Source: Pseudomonas migulae NBRC 103157
GTDB taxonomy: Bacteria > Pseudomonadota > Gammaproteobacteria > Pseudomonadales > Pseudomonadaceae
NCBI RefSeq assembly: GCF_002091715.1
Contig: NZ_BDAG01000003.1
Coordinates: 62,001-126,000 of the forward strand
DNA: 64,000 nt
Direction of reading: 5' to 3'
The notes under the pieces: model-generated
Seen by the model: only the letters and a program-made list of their open reading frames with translations
What the model was told of the DNA's origin: nothing
The model's database searches: none
Shown here: piece after piece, positions 16,267-26,151 of the stretch
Numbering within the stretch: the first letter of the stretch is position 1
Layout: every line of letters begins with the position of its first letter
Made by a program: the position numbers and the translations under genes

Positions 16267-16580
16267 CGCTACAATTATCCTTTTGGGCAATCAGCATTAG
16301 AGTGTCTGTAGTTTCTTTGTACGGTGCCGCTACAGACGTTTCTTGGACGCTACCTATTTGCCATCATGCTGTCCACTCTCATTACCGGCAGCATTCCGAG
16401 CGGCTCAGCGCTTGCTACTGGCAGGCGTGAGGGGGGCGTCGCGCCCGATTGACTGCTGTCTCGGGCATTCCCCATCACCATTTGGTACAATGCGCGGTTC
16501 TCTGTGTTGGCCTTTGCAATCGGCCAAAGGTACTTTTTTAACTGTGTACATATCAGCGTACACAATCGAGATTTTAAGCG
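16267..16580. other. Junction between accessory DNA and the prfC promoter/leader
   Basis: Composition changes from AT-rich to GC-rich near 16,350. At 16304-16337 there is a perfect 8-bp inverted repeat (GTCTGTAG / CTACAGAC, 18-bp loop) close to that junction. Further right: a possible -10 box TACAAT (16486-16491), and a hairpin CCTTTG/CAAAGG at 16511-16530 followed by TACTTTTTTA. The same bases can instead pair as TTGGCC/GGCCAA. Last comes a dyad TGTGTAC-N8-GTACACA at 16543-16564 just before prfC. No tRNA gene is present. Confidence 0.5.
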
Positions 16581-18170
<1,590 letters not shown>

Positions 18171-18190
18171 GCGCTGAGCTGCAAAACCAA

Positions 18191-18223
18191 AAGCCCCGGT
18201 TGCGAAAACGCCGGGGCTTTTTT
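18191..18223 (+). terminator. Rho-independent terminator of prfC
   Basis: AAGCCCCGG pairs with CCGGGGCTT around an 11-base loop, followed by six T residues, 20 bp after the prfC stop. Confidence 0.93.
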
Positions 18224-18244
18224 GTGCCCGACACATTCCCCTCC

Positions 18245-18343
18245 CCTGTAGGAGACAGCTTGCTGGCGATGGACGTTAACGATGAGGCGTTCTTTCTGGA
18301 TAAACACGGCGCGCTTGCGAACATCGCGAGCTCGCTCCTACAG
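18245..18343. repeat. REP inverted pair
   Basis: TGTAGGAGACAGCTTGCTGGCGATG faces CATCGCGAGCTCGCTCCTACA across about 50 bp; divergent members of the Pseudomonas REP family. The rest of the 338-bp gap between prfC and the next gene shows nothing else I can identify. Confidence 0.75.
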
Positions 18344-18508
18344 TGAGCGATTACGATTCGAGATAGCGTTTATTCCAAAGCAATCTCCCTGTTCACGGCA
18401 TTTCCCGTCCTTCGTCAGGGTCCTATTCAGGTGAACCGGGCCAATCGGAACTAGATTTCAAAGAGTACCGTGGCTCCCACGCTTAACCCGCGAAGGATGG
18501 AATCGGCT

Positions 18509-18760
18509 ATGAGCATTTTTCAACGCATGGTGTTGTTGCTGAAAGTTTTGGTGATGCTGTCGGTGGGCATGTCGGCGGCGTGGGCGGACTGCCCCGAGCA
18601 TGGGGAGCAGGCGTCGAGCGGGCAGGTGACGCATACCGGCCTGATGGTCGCCAAGTCCGAGTCCGAACCGGGCGATCAAGGCCAGGGCGGCAGTGAGGGC
18701 GATGATGACTCGACCACCGACGATCCCGATGCCGATGAAGATGAAAATGAAGGGGCTTGA
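18509..18760 (+). CDS. Small exported acidic protein, unknown function
   Basis: 83 residues from the ATG at 18509, preceded by GAAGGATGG; a longer upstream start is possible but would put charged residues before the signal peptide. N-terminus is a signal peptide (MSIFQRMVLLLKVLVMLSVG, cleavage likely after AWA). The mature part starts DCPEHGEQASSG and ends in an extremely acidic tail of Asp/Glu/Gly/Ser (about 50-83). Probably periplasmic; an acidic tail could bind cations, but this is speculation. I do not know the family. Confidence 0.6.
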   Translation: MSIFQRMVLLLKVLVMLSVGMSAAWADCPEHGEQASSGQVTHTGLMVAKSESEPGDQGQGGSEGDDDSTTDDPDADEDENEGA

Positions 18761-18841
18761 GTAACAGGCAAAATAAAACCCCTTCTACCCGATTGATGCG
18801 CAATCGAAGCCGAAGAGGTTTTTGAACAGATCACCTATACC

Positions 18842-18932
18842 TTGTGGGAGCGAGCTTGCTCGCGAATGCGGTAGGTCAGTGGCAAAAATAATGACTGACA
18901 CACCGCCTTCGCGGGCAAGCCCGCTCCCACAG
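18842..18932. repeat. REP inverted pair
   Basis: TGTGGGAGCGAGCTTGCTCGCG faces CGCGGGCAAGCCCGCTCCCACA. Located downstream of both the small acidic gene and dppF, where REP pairs often serve as transcript ends. Confidence 0.85.
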
Positions 18933-18947
18933 GTTTTTATTCCCCGT

Positions 18948-19928
18948 TTATGCCGCGCCGTCGAGGAACTGCTCGGCGTAGTGGCAAGCCACCTGCCGGT
19001 TATCGAGAGGGCGCAAGGCTGGCTCTTCGGTTTTGCAGCGCTCGGTCGCGTACGGGCAGCGCTTGTGGAAAGCGCAGCCCGACGGCGGGTTCAACGGGTT
19101 GGGCAACTCGCCGACGATCTTGATTTTCGGCTTGTTCGGGTCCGGGTGAATGGTCGGGGTGGCCGACAGCAACGCCTGGGTGTACGGGTGCAGCGGACGC
19201 TCATAAATGTCGTTCTTCGGGCCCATTTCCACCGGGCGGCCGAGGTACATCACCATCACGTCATCGGCAACGTGCTGCACCACCGCCAGGTTGTGCGAGA
19301 TGAACACGTAGGCGGTGTTGAACTCTTGCTGCAAATCCATGAACAGGTTCAGCACCTGCGCCTGGATCGACACGTCCAGCGCCGAAGTCGGTTCGTCCGC
19401 CACCAGCACTTTCGGTTGCAGCATCATCGCGCGGGCGAGGGCGATCCGCTGGCGCTGGCCGCCGGAGAACATGTGTGGATAACGCTGATAATGCTCAGGG
19501 CGCAAACCGACCTGCTTCATCATCGCCTGCACTTTCTCGCGACGTTCAGTGGCGCTGAGGCTGGTGTTGATCAGCAATGGCTCGGCCAGTTGATCCCCGA
19601 CTTTCTGCCGTGGGTTCAACGAGGCGTACGGGCTCTGGAATACCATCTGCACGTCTTTGCGCAGTTGTTTGCGTTGAGCCTTGTCGGCGCCGGCAACTTC
19701 CTGCCCGGCGATTTTCAAGGAACCGGAGGACGGCTCTTCGATCAGCGTCAGGGCGCGGGCCAGGGTGGATTTGCCGCAACCGGATTCGCCTACGACGGCG
19801 AGGGTCTTGCCGGCTTCCAGTTCGAACGACACACCGTTCAGGGCACGTACGGTCGCATGGCCCTTGAACAGGCCGCGGGACACTTCGTAGTGACGGGTGA
19901 GGTCGCGGGCGGTAAGTACGACGGCCAT
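18948..19928 (-). CDS. dppF: Dipeptide ABC transporter ATP-binding protein DppF
   Basis: 326 residues. ABC ATPase with Walker A GESGCGKS (47-54), signature FSGGQRQR, Walker B VLVADEPTSALD and the C-terminal oligopeptide/dipeptide extension (HPYTQALLSATP, cysteine-rich FHKRCPYATERC). Pairs with DppD to power peptide import through DppBC. Its ATG shares one base with the dppD TAA (TAATG), so translation is coupled. Last gene of the dpp operon. Confidence 0.94.
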   Translation of the reverse strand: MAVVLTARDLTRHYEVSRGLFKGHATVRALNGVSFELEAGKTLAVVGESGCGKSTLARALTLIEEPSSGSLKIAGQEVAGADKAQRKQLRKDVQMVFQSPYASLNPRQKVGDQLAEPLLINTSLSATERREKVQAMMKQVGLRPEHYQRYPHMFSGGQRQRIALARAMMLQPKVLVADEPTSALDVSIQAQVLNLFMDLQQEFNTAYVFISHNLAVVQHVADDVMVMYLGRPVEMGPKNDIYERPLHPYTQALLSATPTIHPDPNKPKIKIVGELPNPLNPPSGCAFHKRCPYATERCKTEEPALRPLDNRQVACHYAEQFLDGAA

Positions 19929-20896
19929 TACGCCACCTCCTGGTTCAGCGGGTAGAAGCAGCGGGCGAGGCTGTTGCTTTTCGGGTCAAGGGCCGGACGT
20001 TGCGCACGGCAGTTGTCCTGCACATACGGGCAGCGCGGCGACAGCAGGCAGCCTTGCGGGCGGTCGTAACGACCGGGAACGATACCCGGCAGCGTGGCCA
20101 GGCGCGTGGCGCCGAGGCTGTGTTCCGGAATCGCCTTGAGCAGCGCTTCGCTGTACGGGTGCGCCGGAATGTCGAACAGTTGCGGCACCTGACCGACTTC
20201 GACCGCTTGGCCGGCGTACATCACGCACACACGCTGGGCGGTTTCGGCCACGACCGCGAGGTCGTGAGTGATCAGCACCAGGCCCATGTTCTGTTCTTTC
20301 TGCAACGCCAGCAGCAGGTCCATGATCTGCGCCTGAATCGTTACGTCGAGGGCAGTGGTCGGTTCGTCGGCGATCAGCAGTTTCGGTTCGCCGGCAATCG
20401 CCATGGCGATCGCAACACGCTGGCTCATGCCACCGGACAGTTGATGCGGGTAGGCGTCCATACGGCTGGCGGCGCCCGGGATTTCCACTTTTTCCAGCAG
20501 CTCGATGGCGCGTGCGCGGGCTTGCTTGCCGGACATTTTCAGGTGCAGGCGCAGCACTTCCTCGATCTGGAAACCGACGGTGTAGCTCGGGTTCAGCGCA
20601 GTCATCGGGTCCTGGAAGACCATGGCCAGGTCTTTGCCGACGATTTGCCGGCGCTGACGGTTGCTGAGCTTGAGCATGTTCTTGCCGTCGAAATTCAGGG
20701 CGTCGGCGGTGACGATCCCCGGATGCTCGATCAGGCCCATCAGCGCCATCATGGTCACGGATTTACCGGAGCCCGACTCGCCAACGATGGCCAGCACTTC
20801 GCCCTTGTCCACGGAAATGTCGAGCCCGTCGACCACCGGAACGGCGTTCTTGTCGCCGAAGCGAACGTTGAGATTCTTGATTTCTAACAGTGACAT
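19928..20896 (-). CDS. dppD: Dipeptide ABC transporter ATP-binding protein DppD
   Basis: 322 residues from the ATG at 20896, chosen for its GGAG box and the family N-terminus [16 protein letters not shown]; an upstream in-frame start would overlap dppC. Walker A GESGSGKS (39-46), signature LSGGMSQRV, Walker [14 protein letters not shown]-terminal oligopeptide domain with [14 protein letters not shown]. Works as a heterodimer with DppF. Sits 10 bp after dppC. Confidence 0.94.
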   Translation of the reverse strand: MSLLEIKNLNVRFGDKNAVPVVDGLDISVDKGEVLAIVGESGSGKSVTMMALMGLIEHPGIVTADALNFDGKNMLKLSNRQRRQIVGKDLAMVFQDPMTALNPSYTVGFQIEEVLRLHLKMSGKQARARAIELLEKVEIPGAASRMDAYPHQLSGGMSQRVAIAMAIAGEPKLLIADEPTTALDVTIQAQIMDLLLALQKEQNMGLVLITHDLAVVAETAQRVCVMYAGQAVEVGQVPQLFDIPAHPYSEALLKAIPEHSLGATRLATLPGIVPGRYDRPQGCLLSPRCPYVQDNCRAQRPALDPKSNSLARCFYPLNQEVA

Positions 20897-20906
20897 TTGA
20901 ATCTCC

Positions 20907-21836
20907 TCAGGCGGCGTTCTTGAGTTTCGGGTCCAGCGCATCGCGCAGGCCGTCGCCCATCAAGTTGATTGCCAGCACGCTGAGCAAAATGGTCAAACCA
21001 GGCAGACTTACCACCCACCAGGCGCGTTCGATGTAGTCGCGAGCCGAAGCCAGCATGGTGCCCCACTCAGGGGTTGGCGGTTGTACGCCAAGGCCGAGGA
21101 AGCCCAGTGCCGCGGCATCGAGAATCGCCGAGGAGAAGCTCAAGGTCGCCTGAACGATCAGCGGCGCCATGCAGTTGGGCAGCACGGTGACGAACATCAG
21201 GCGTGGCAGACCGGCACCGGCCAGGCGCGCGGCGGTCACGTAGTCGCGGTTCAATTCGCCCATCACCGCGGCGCGGGTCAGACGAACGTAGGACGGCAAC
21301 GAAACCACGGCGATGGCAATGATGGTGTTGATCAGGCCAGGGCCGAGGATGGCGACAATCGCCACGGCCAGCAGCAGGGACGGCAGGGCCAGCATGATGT
21401 CCATCAGACGCATGATGGTCGGGCCGAGCACGCGCGGGAAGAACCCGGCGAACAGACCCAGCAGAATGCCCGGAATCAGCGACATCACCACCGACGACAA
21501 GCCGATCAGCAAGGACAGGCGCGAACCGTTGATCAACCGCGACAGCAGATCGCGACCCAGTTCATCGGTGCCGAGCAGGAACTGGATCTGCCCGCCTTCC
21601 AGCCAGGACGGCGGGGTCAGCAGGAAGTCGCGGTATTGCTCGCTCGGGTTATGCGGGGCAACCCACGGCGCGAAGATCGCGCAGAAAATCACCAGCAGCA
21701 TGAACATCAGGCCGGCAACGGCGCCTTTGTTCTTGGAAAACGCTTGCCAGAATTCTTTGTACGGGGACGGATACAGCAGGCTTTGATCGACTGTTACCGC
21801 TTGATTTGTAGTTGAAGCTGGAGTGGTCATGGTCAT
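20907..21836 (-). CDS. dppC: Dipeptide ABC transporter permease DppC
   Basis: 309 residues from the ATG at 21836 (7 bp after the dppB stop, GAG box in the dppB end; another ATG lies two codons downstream). N-terminal cytoplasmic segment, one TM helix (about 30-55, [20 protein letters not shown]), then the binding-protein-dependent transport core with five TM segments and the EAA-type loop ([18 protein letters not shown]). OppC/DppC family inner-membrane permease. Confidence 0.93.
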   Translation of the reverse strand: MTMTTPASTTNQAVTVDQSLLYPSPYKEFWQAFSKNKGAVAGLMFMLLVIFCAIFAPWVAPHNPSEQYRDFLLTPPSWLEGGQIQFLLGTDELGRDLLSRLINGSRLSLLIGLSSVVMSLIPGILLGLFAGFFPRVLGPTIMRLMDIMLALPSLLLAVAIVAILGPGLINTIIAIAVVSLPSYVRLTRAAVMGELNRDYVTAARLAGAGLPRLMFVTVLPNCMAPLIVQATLSFSSAILDAAALGFLGLGVQPPTPEWGTMLASARDYIERAWWVVSLPGLTILLSVLAINLMGDGLRDALDPKLKNAA

Positions 21837-21843
21837 GATGATC

Positions 21844-22854
21844 TCAGCGCTGGTGACGGATGCGTGGGTTGGCAAAGCCGTAGAGGATGTCCACCACGAA
21901 GTTGACCAGAATCACCAGGCAGGCGATTAACAGGATGCCGTTTTGCACCACGGGGTAATCCCGTGCGCCAATGGCTTCGATCAGCCATTTGCCGATGCCG
22001 GGCCACGAGAAAATGGTTTCGGTCAGGACCGCACCGGCCAGCAATGTGCCGACTTGCAGGCCGACCACCGTCAGCACCGGAATCAGCGCGTTGCGCAGGC
22101 CGTGCACGAACACCACGCGCGACGGCGACAGGCCTTTGGCGCGGGCGGTACGGATGTAATCCTCACGCAGCACTTCGAGCATCGACGAACGGGTCATCCG
22201 CGCAATAACAGCCAGCGGGATGGTGCCGAGCACGATGGCCGGCAGGATGAGGTGATGCAGGGCATCGAAGAACGCGCCGACGTCATCGGCCAGCAGCGTG
22301 TCGATGAGCATGAAGCCGGTGCGCGGCTCGATGTCATAGAGCAGGTCGATCCGCCCGGACACTGGCGTCCAGCCCAGTGACACCGAGAAGAACATGATCA
22401 GGATCAGGCCCCACCAGAAGATCGGCATCGAATATCCCGCCAGGGAGATGCCCATCACCCCATGGTCGAACAGGGATCCTCGCTTGAGTGCCGCAATCAC
22501 CCCGGCCAACAGGCCCAGGATGCCGGCGAACAACAGGGCGGCCATGGACAATTCCAGGGTCGCAGGGAATAGGGAGGTGAATTCGCTCCAGACGCTTTCC
22601 CGGGTACGCAGGGATTCGCCGAGATCGCCGTGGGCCAGTTTGCCAATGTAATCCAGGTATTGGGCATACAGCGGTTTGTTCAGACCTAGGCGTTCCATTG
22701 CCTGAGCATGCATTTCGGGGTCGACTCGACGTTCGCCCATCATTACTTCCACGGGGTCGCCTGGAATCATGCGAATCAACGCGAAAGTCAGCAAGGTGAT
22801 GCCGAAGAACGTGGGGATCAATAACCCCAATCGGCGGGCAATAAAACTAAACAT
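21844..22854 (-). CDS. dppB: Dipeptide ABC transporter permease DppB
   Basis: 336 residues, OppB/DppB family. Conserved N-terminus (MFSFIARRLGLLIPTFFGITLLTFALIRMIPGDP), TM segments through the length and the EAA loop LTETIFSWPGIGKWLIEA near the C-terminus. Forms the inner-membrane channel with DppC. 74 bp downstream of the third binding-protein gene; the gap holds a 9-bp-stem hairpin. Confidence 0.94.
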   Translation of the reverse strand: MFSFIARRLGLLIPTFFGITLLTFALIRMIPGDPVEVMMGERRVDPEMHAQAMERLGLNKPLYAQYLDYIGKLAHGDLGESLRTRESVWSEFTSLFPATLELSMAALLFAGILGLLAGVIAALKRGSLFDHGVMGISLAGYSMPIFWWGLILIMFFSVSLGWTPVSGRIDLLYDIEPRTGFMLIDTLLADDVGAFFDALHHLILPAIVLGTIPLAVIARMTRSSMLEVLREDYIRTARAKGLSPSRVVFVHGLRNALIPVLTVVGLQVGTLLAGAVLTETIFSWPGIGKWLIEAIGARDYPVVQNGILLIACLVILVNFVVDILYGFANPRIRHQR

Positions 22855-22890
22855 CTTCTGGTGTACCTCATCAGCCGGTTAGGCGTGCCT

Positions 22891-22914
22891 GGTGTCCCTG
22901 GAGTCAGGGACACC
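22891..22914 (-). other. Intercistronic hairpin between dppA and dppB
   Basis: GGTGTCCCT and AGGGACACC form a perfect 9-bp stem with a six-base loop, with no T-run. Such hairpins after the abundant binding-protein gene commonly protect its 3' end and lower expression of the membrane components; inferred here from position. Confidence 0.6.
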
Positions 22915-22928
22915 GGGAGTTTTCTTAT

Positions 22929-24527
22929 CTACTTCACCTGGGTGGTGGCGAAGTTATTAGTGGTGAGGGGGCTAATGTGATAGCCCTCTACGTTGTTGCG
23001 CATTGCGGTGAACATTCTAGTGTGCGCCATGCTGATCCATGGCTGGTCCTGGTTAAAAATAACCTGAGCCTGTTCGTACAGCGCTGCCCGCTCGGCCGGA
23101 TCGGTTTTTTCCCGGGCCTGGTCGATCAGCGTCTGGAACTTGTCATTGCACCAGCGCGCATAGTTTTCGCCGTTCTTCGCGGCTTCGCAACTGAGCATAG
23201 GCGTCAGGAAGTTATCCGGGTCGCCGTTATCGCCCGCCCATCCGGCGGAAACCATATCGTGCTCGCCGTTTTTCGCGCGTTTGAGCATTTCGCCCCATTC
23301 CATCACGCGAATGTCGATCTTGATCCCGACCTTGGCCAGGTCAGCCTGCATCATCTGCGCGCCGAGCATCGGGTTCGGGTTGGTCGGGCCGCCACCGTTG
23401 CGGGTGAACAGGGTGAAGGTGGTGCCTTCCGGTACACCGGCTTCCTTGAGCAGGGCGCGGGCCTTGTCCAGATCGCGGGGCGGATTCTTCAGATCGTGGT
23501 TGTAGCCCAGCAGCGTATCCGGGAACGGGTTGACCGCCACCGTCGCATTGCCTTTACCGAACAGCGCGTTGACATAAGCCTCTTTATCGAAGGCGATGTC
23601 GATGGCTTTGCGCACCCGCACATCACTCATGTATTTGTGCGTGGTGTTCATGGCGATGTATGAAACGGTCATCGCGTTCAGTTCATCGACGCTCAGTTTG
23701 GCGTCTTTCTTGATGCTCGGGATGTCATCCGGCTTCGGATACAGCGCCACCTGGCATTCGTTGGCCTTGAGCTTTTGCAGGCGCACGTTGTTGTCGGTGG
23801 CGATGGCCAGGATCAACGAGTCTGCCGGCGGCTTGCCACGGAAGTAGTCCGGGTTGGCCTTGAAGCGAACCTGAGCGTCCTTGGCGTAACGCTGGAAAAT
23901 GAACGGGCCGGTGCCGACCGGTTTGTTGTTCAGGTCGCCGGTCTTGTTTGTCTTGAGCAGCTGGTCAGCGTACTCGGCAGGGTAAATCGAGGAGAACGCC
24001 ATGGCGATGTCGGCCAGGAACGGCGCTTCGCGACGGGTCAGGGTGAATTTGACTGTGTTGTCGTCGATCTTCTCTACGCTTTTGAGCAGTTCCTTGAAAC
24101 CCATGCTTTCAAAGTACGGGAAGCCCACGCTCGACAGCTTGTGCCATGGGTGATTCGGGTCCAGCTGACGCTGGAAGCTCCAGACCACGTCGTCGGCGTT
24201 CATGTCGCGGGTCGGCTTGAAGTATTCGGTGGTGTGAAACTTGACGCCTTTGCGCAGGTGGAAGGTGTAGGTCAGGCCGTCTTCGCTGATATCCCAGGAC
24301 TCGGCCAGTGCCGGAATCACTTCCGTGGTGCCGGGCTTGAAGTCCGCCAGGCGGTTGAAGATGGTTTCGGCCACTGCGTCGGCGGTGACTGCAGTCGTGT
24401 ACTGAACCATGTCGAAGCCTTCCGGACTGGCTTCGGTACAAACCACCAGGGGTTTGGCCGAGACGCCAACGGCAACACTCAGCAACGCGGCAGCGATGGC
24501 CGCACGTAGGGGAAGCATTTTCATCAA
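22929..24527 (-). CDS. dppA: Periplasmic dipeptide-binding protein (third paralogue)
   Basis: 532 residues, SBP family 5 (DppA/OppA). Signal peptide at the N-terminus (MMKMLPLRAAIAAALLSVAVGVSA), then the mature start KPLVVCTEASPEGFD, a family signature with a conserved Cys. HLRKGVKFHTT and the ANPDYFRGK region are typical. It is the gene closest to dppBCDF, matching the position of dppA4 in P. aeruginosa. More divergent than the other two paralogues in this locus. Presents di/tripeptides to DppBC. Confidence 0.9.
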   Translation of the reverse strand: MMKMLPLRAAIAAALLSVAVGVSAKPLVVCTEASPEGFDMVQYTTAVTADAVAETIFNRLADFKPGTTEVIPALAESWDISEDGLTYTFHLRKGVKFHTTEYFKPTRDMNADDVVWSFQRQLDPNHPWHKLSSVGFPYFESMGFKELLKSVEKIDDNTVKFTLTRREAPFLADIAMAFSSIYPAEYADQLLKTNKTGDLNNKPVGTGPFIFQRYAKDAQVRFKANPDYFRGKPPADSLILAIATDNNVRLQKLKANECQVALYPKPDDIPSIKKDAKLSVDELNAMTVSYIAMNTTHKYMSDVRVRKAIDIAFDKEAYVNALFGKGNATVAVNPFPDTLLGYNHDLKNPPRDLDKARALLKEAGVPEGTTFTLFTRNGGGPTNPNPMLGAQMMQADLAKVGIKIDIRVMEWGEMLKRAKNGEHDMVSAGWAGDNGDPDNFLTPMLSCEAAKNGENYARWCNDKFQTLIDQAREKTDPAERAALYEQAQVIFNQDQPWISMAHTRMFTAMRNNVEGYHISPLTTNNFATTQVK

Positions 24528-24603
24528 GAACCCTCTGCAATCGGTTGAACAGGAAGAAACCGAATGGCCGACTCATCATGAGTCAGCCGTCGGCTGGCGC
24601 TTT

Positions 24604-25980
24604 TTACAAAATTTTGAACGGGATGGTGGTCACGAGACGGAACTCGTTGATGCTACCGTCAGCCTGGTTATCGCTGGCGCGGTGGGTGGTGTAGGTAGCG
24701 CGAACTGTGGTGGCCTTGAGCGGACCGCTCTGTACGGCGTACGAAGTACCGATGCCGTATTCATAGTGGTTCTCGCCGTCCATATTACGTACGTCGTAGG
24801 CGGTACCGGTGTAGTGCGTACCGTCGATGCCCCAGCCGCGAGCCTGGTAGATGTTGAACTTCAGGCCTGGCACGCCGTATTCGGCCATGTTGAGGCCGTA
24901 GGCGATCTGGAAGGACTTCTCGTTCGGGCCGTTGAAGTCGGACAGCAAGGAGTTGGCCAGGTAAATGCCGTTGGTTTCATGCAGGTAGTCGAAGTACTCG
25001 TTACCGTTCACTTCCTGATAAGAGAACGTCAGGCTATGGGCGAGGTGAGTCAGGCCCAACGACAGCGAGTAAGTGTCGTTGTCGATCTCACCCATCAACT
25101 TTTTGCCTTCGTCGACGGTTTTGTAGTAGTTCAGGCCGGTGGTCAGGCTCAGGATCGAGCTGTCGCCCAGTTCGTGAGTGGCGCCAAAGTAGTACTGGTT
25201 CCAGAAATCTTCTACGTTGCTCGCGTACAGGCTGGTTTTCAGGCTCTTCAGCGGCTGATAGTTCAGGCCCGCGGTGTTTACGTGGTCGGTTTCAGCGCTG
25301 TTGTTCGTGTACTCAGAGCGAAATTTCGACAGGCTCTGCTCGGTACGAGGCGATACGCGGTCGAAGGTGCCGAGGTCGAACGACAGGTTGTCGAACTCTT
25401 CGCTGTGAATGGTCACACCCTCAAAGCTCGAAGGCAGCGGACGGTTGCCGATGACGTCGACGATCGGGCTGCTGAAGTTCTGGCGGCCGGCGGTCAGGGT
25501 GGTGTTGGAGATACGCGCCTTGACGTTGGCCAGGCCCAGTTTGCTCCACTGATCCACCGCGTCACCGTTGGTGTGAGCCAGGGTACGGTTGGAACCGCCC
25601 TTGATGTCTTCGCGGCTACGATCCAGTGCAATGGCATTGTAAGCAGCGACTTCGGTGCTGAAACCCACGGTGCCTTGGGTGAAACCCGAGGTGTAATTCA
25701 GGATGGTGCCCTGAACCCAGTTGATACGGCGCGTGCCGGTCAGGGTTTCGCCGTGGCGCTCGTACTTGTAGGTAGCGCCTCGCTGTTTATCTTCGTTGGC
25801 GTACCAGTTACGGGTACTGCCCGACAGGCTCTGACCATCAATGAAGCCCTTGGCTTCGGACTGTGCGTTGGTGCTTGCCAGTTGGGTCGGAACGAAGTCC
25901 TGGCTTTGGGATTCTGCGTATGCCGTGGCGGTGACGCTGCTGATGGCCAGGGCCAATAACGCGGTGCTGCTCAGTTTCAT
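24604..25980 (-). CDS. opdP: OprD-family outer-membrane porin (OpdP-like, dipeptide uptake)
   Basis: 458 residues. Signal peptide (MKLSSTALLALAISSVTATAYA) followed by an OprD-type 18-strand barrel; ends in an aromatic/hydrophobic strand (FRLVTTIPFKIL). Its place between two dppA-type genes mirrors opdP in the P. aeruginosa dpp locus, so it probably admits glycine-containing and other small peptides. The leader has TTAAAAAAAGAAAG just before AAGGAG, including AAAAAGAA, which fits the AANAANAA target of Hfq/Crc; catabolite repression is therefore plausible but unproven. Confidence 0.88.
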   Translation of the reverse strand: MKLSSTALLALAISSVTATAYAESQSQDFVPTQLASTNAQSEAKGFIDGQSLSGSTRNWYANEDKQRGATYKYERHGETLTGTRRINWVQGTILNYTSGFTQGTVGFSTEVAAYNAIALDRSREDIKGGSNRTLAHTNGDAVDQWSKLGLANVKARISNTTLTAGRQNFSSPIVDVIGNRPLPSSFEGVTIHSEEFDNLSFDLGTFDRVSPRTEQSLSKFRSEYTNNSAETDHVNTAGLNYQPLKSLKTSLYASNVEDFWNQYYFGATHELGDSSILSLTTGLNYYKTVDEGKKLMGEIDNDTYSLSLGLTHLAHSLTFSYQEVNGNEYFDYLHETNGIYLANSLLSDFNGPNEKSFQIAYGLNMAEYGVPGLKFNIYQARGWGIDGTHYTGTAYDVRNMDGENHYEYGIGTSYAVQSGPLKATTVRATYTTHRASDNQADGSINEFRLVTTIPFKIL

Positions 25981-26115
25981 GGGTGAAGCTCCTTACTTTC
26001 TTTTTTTAATGCCGGTCTTTTTTGGTGATCCGACTATTGGTTTGTAACTCAAACAAGGCATCGCAAACGTTTGCTGCACGCCTGTTGGGCGAATTACGGC
26101 AATACGCTTGCGTGA

Positions 26116-26130
26116 GGGCGGAATCCGCCC
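26116..26130 (-). other. Small GC hairpin after the second binding-protein gene
   Basis: GGGCGG-AAT-CCGCCC, 22 bp past the stop of the second dppA paralogue. A T-run follows only on the plus strand (GTTTTT), so on the minus strand it is more likely an RNA-stabilising element than a terminator. Confidence 0.4.
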
Positions 26131-26151
26131 CCAGCGTTTTTGGCTAATCGG

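Noticed and set aside
16511-16538. Strong terminator upstream of prfC
   Set aside because: The hairpin is only 6 bp and the T-run is three bases away; it fits a leader structure better than a terminator for the TIR cassette, which is transcribed away from it.
16360-16580. tRNA gene as integration site before prfC
   Set aside because: No cloverleaf or TTCGA-type T-loop with matching acceptor stem could be found in this stretch.
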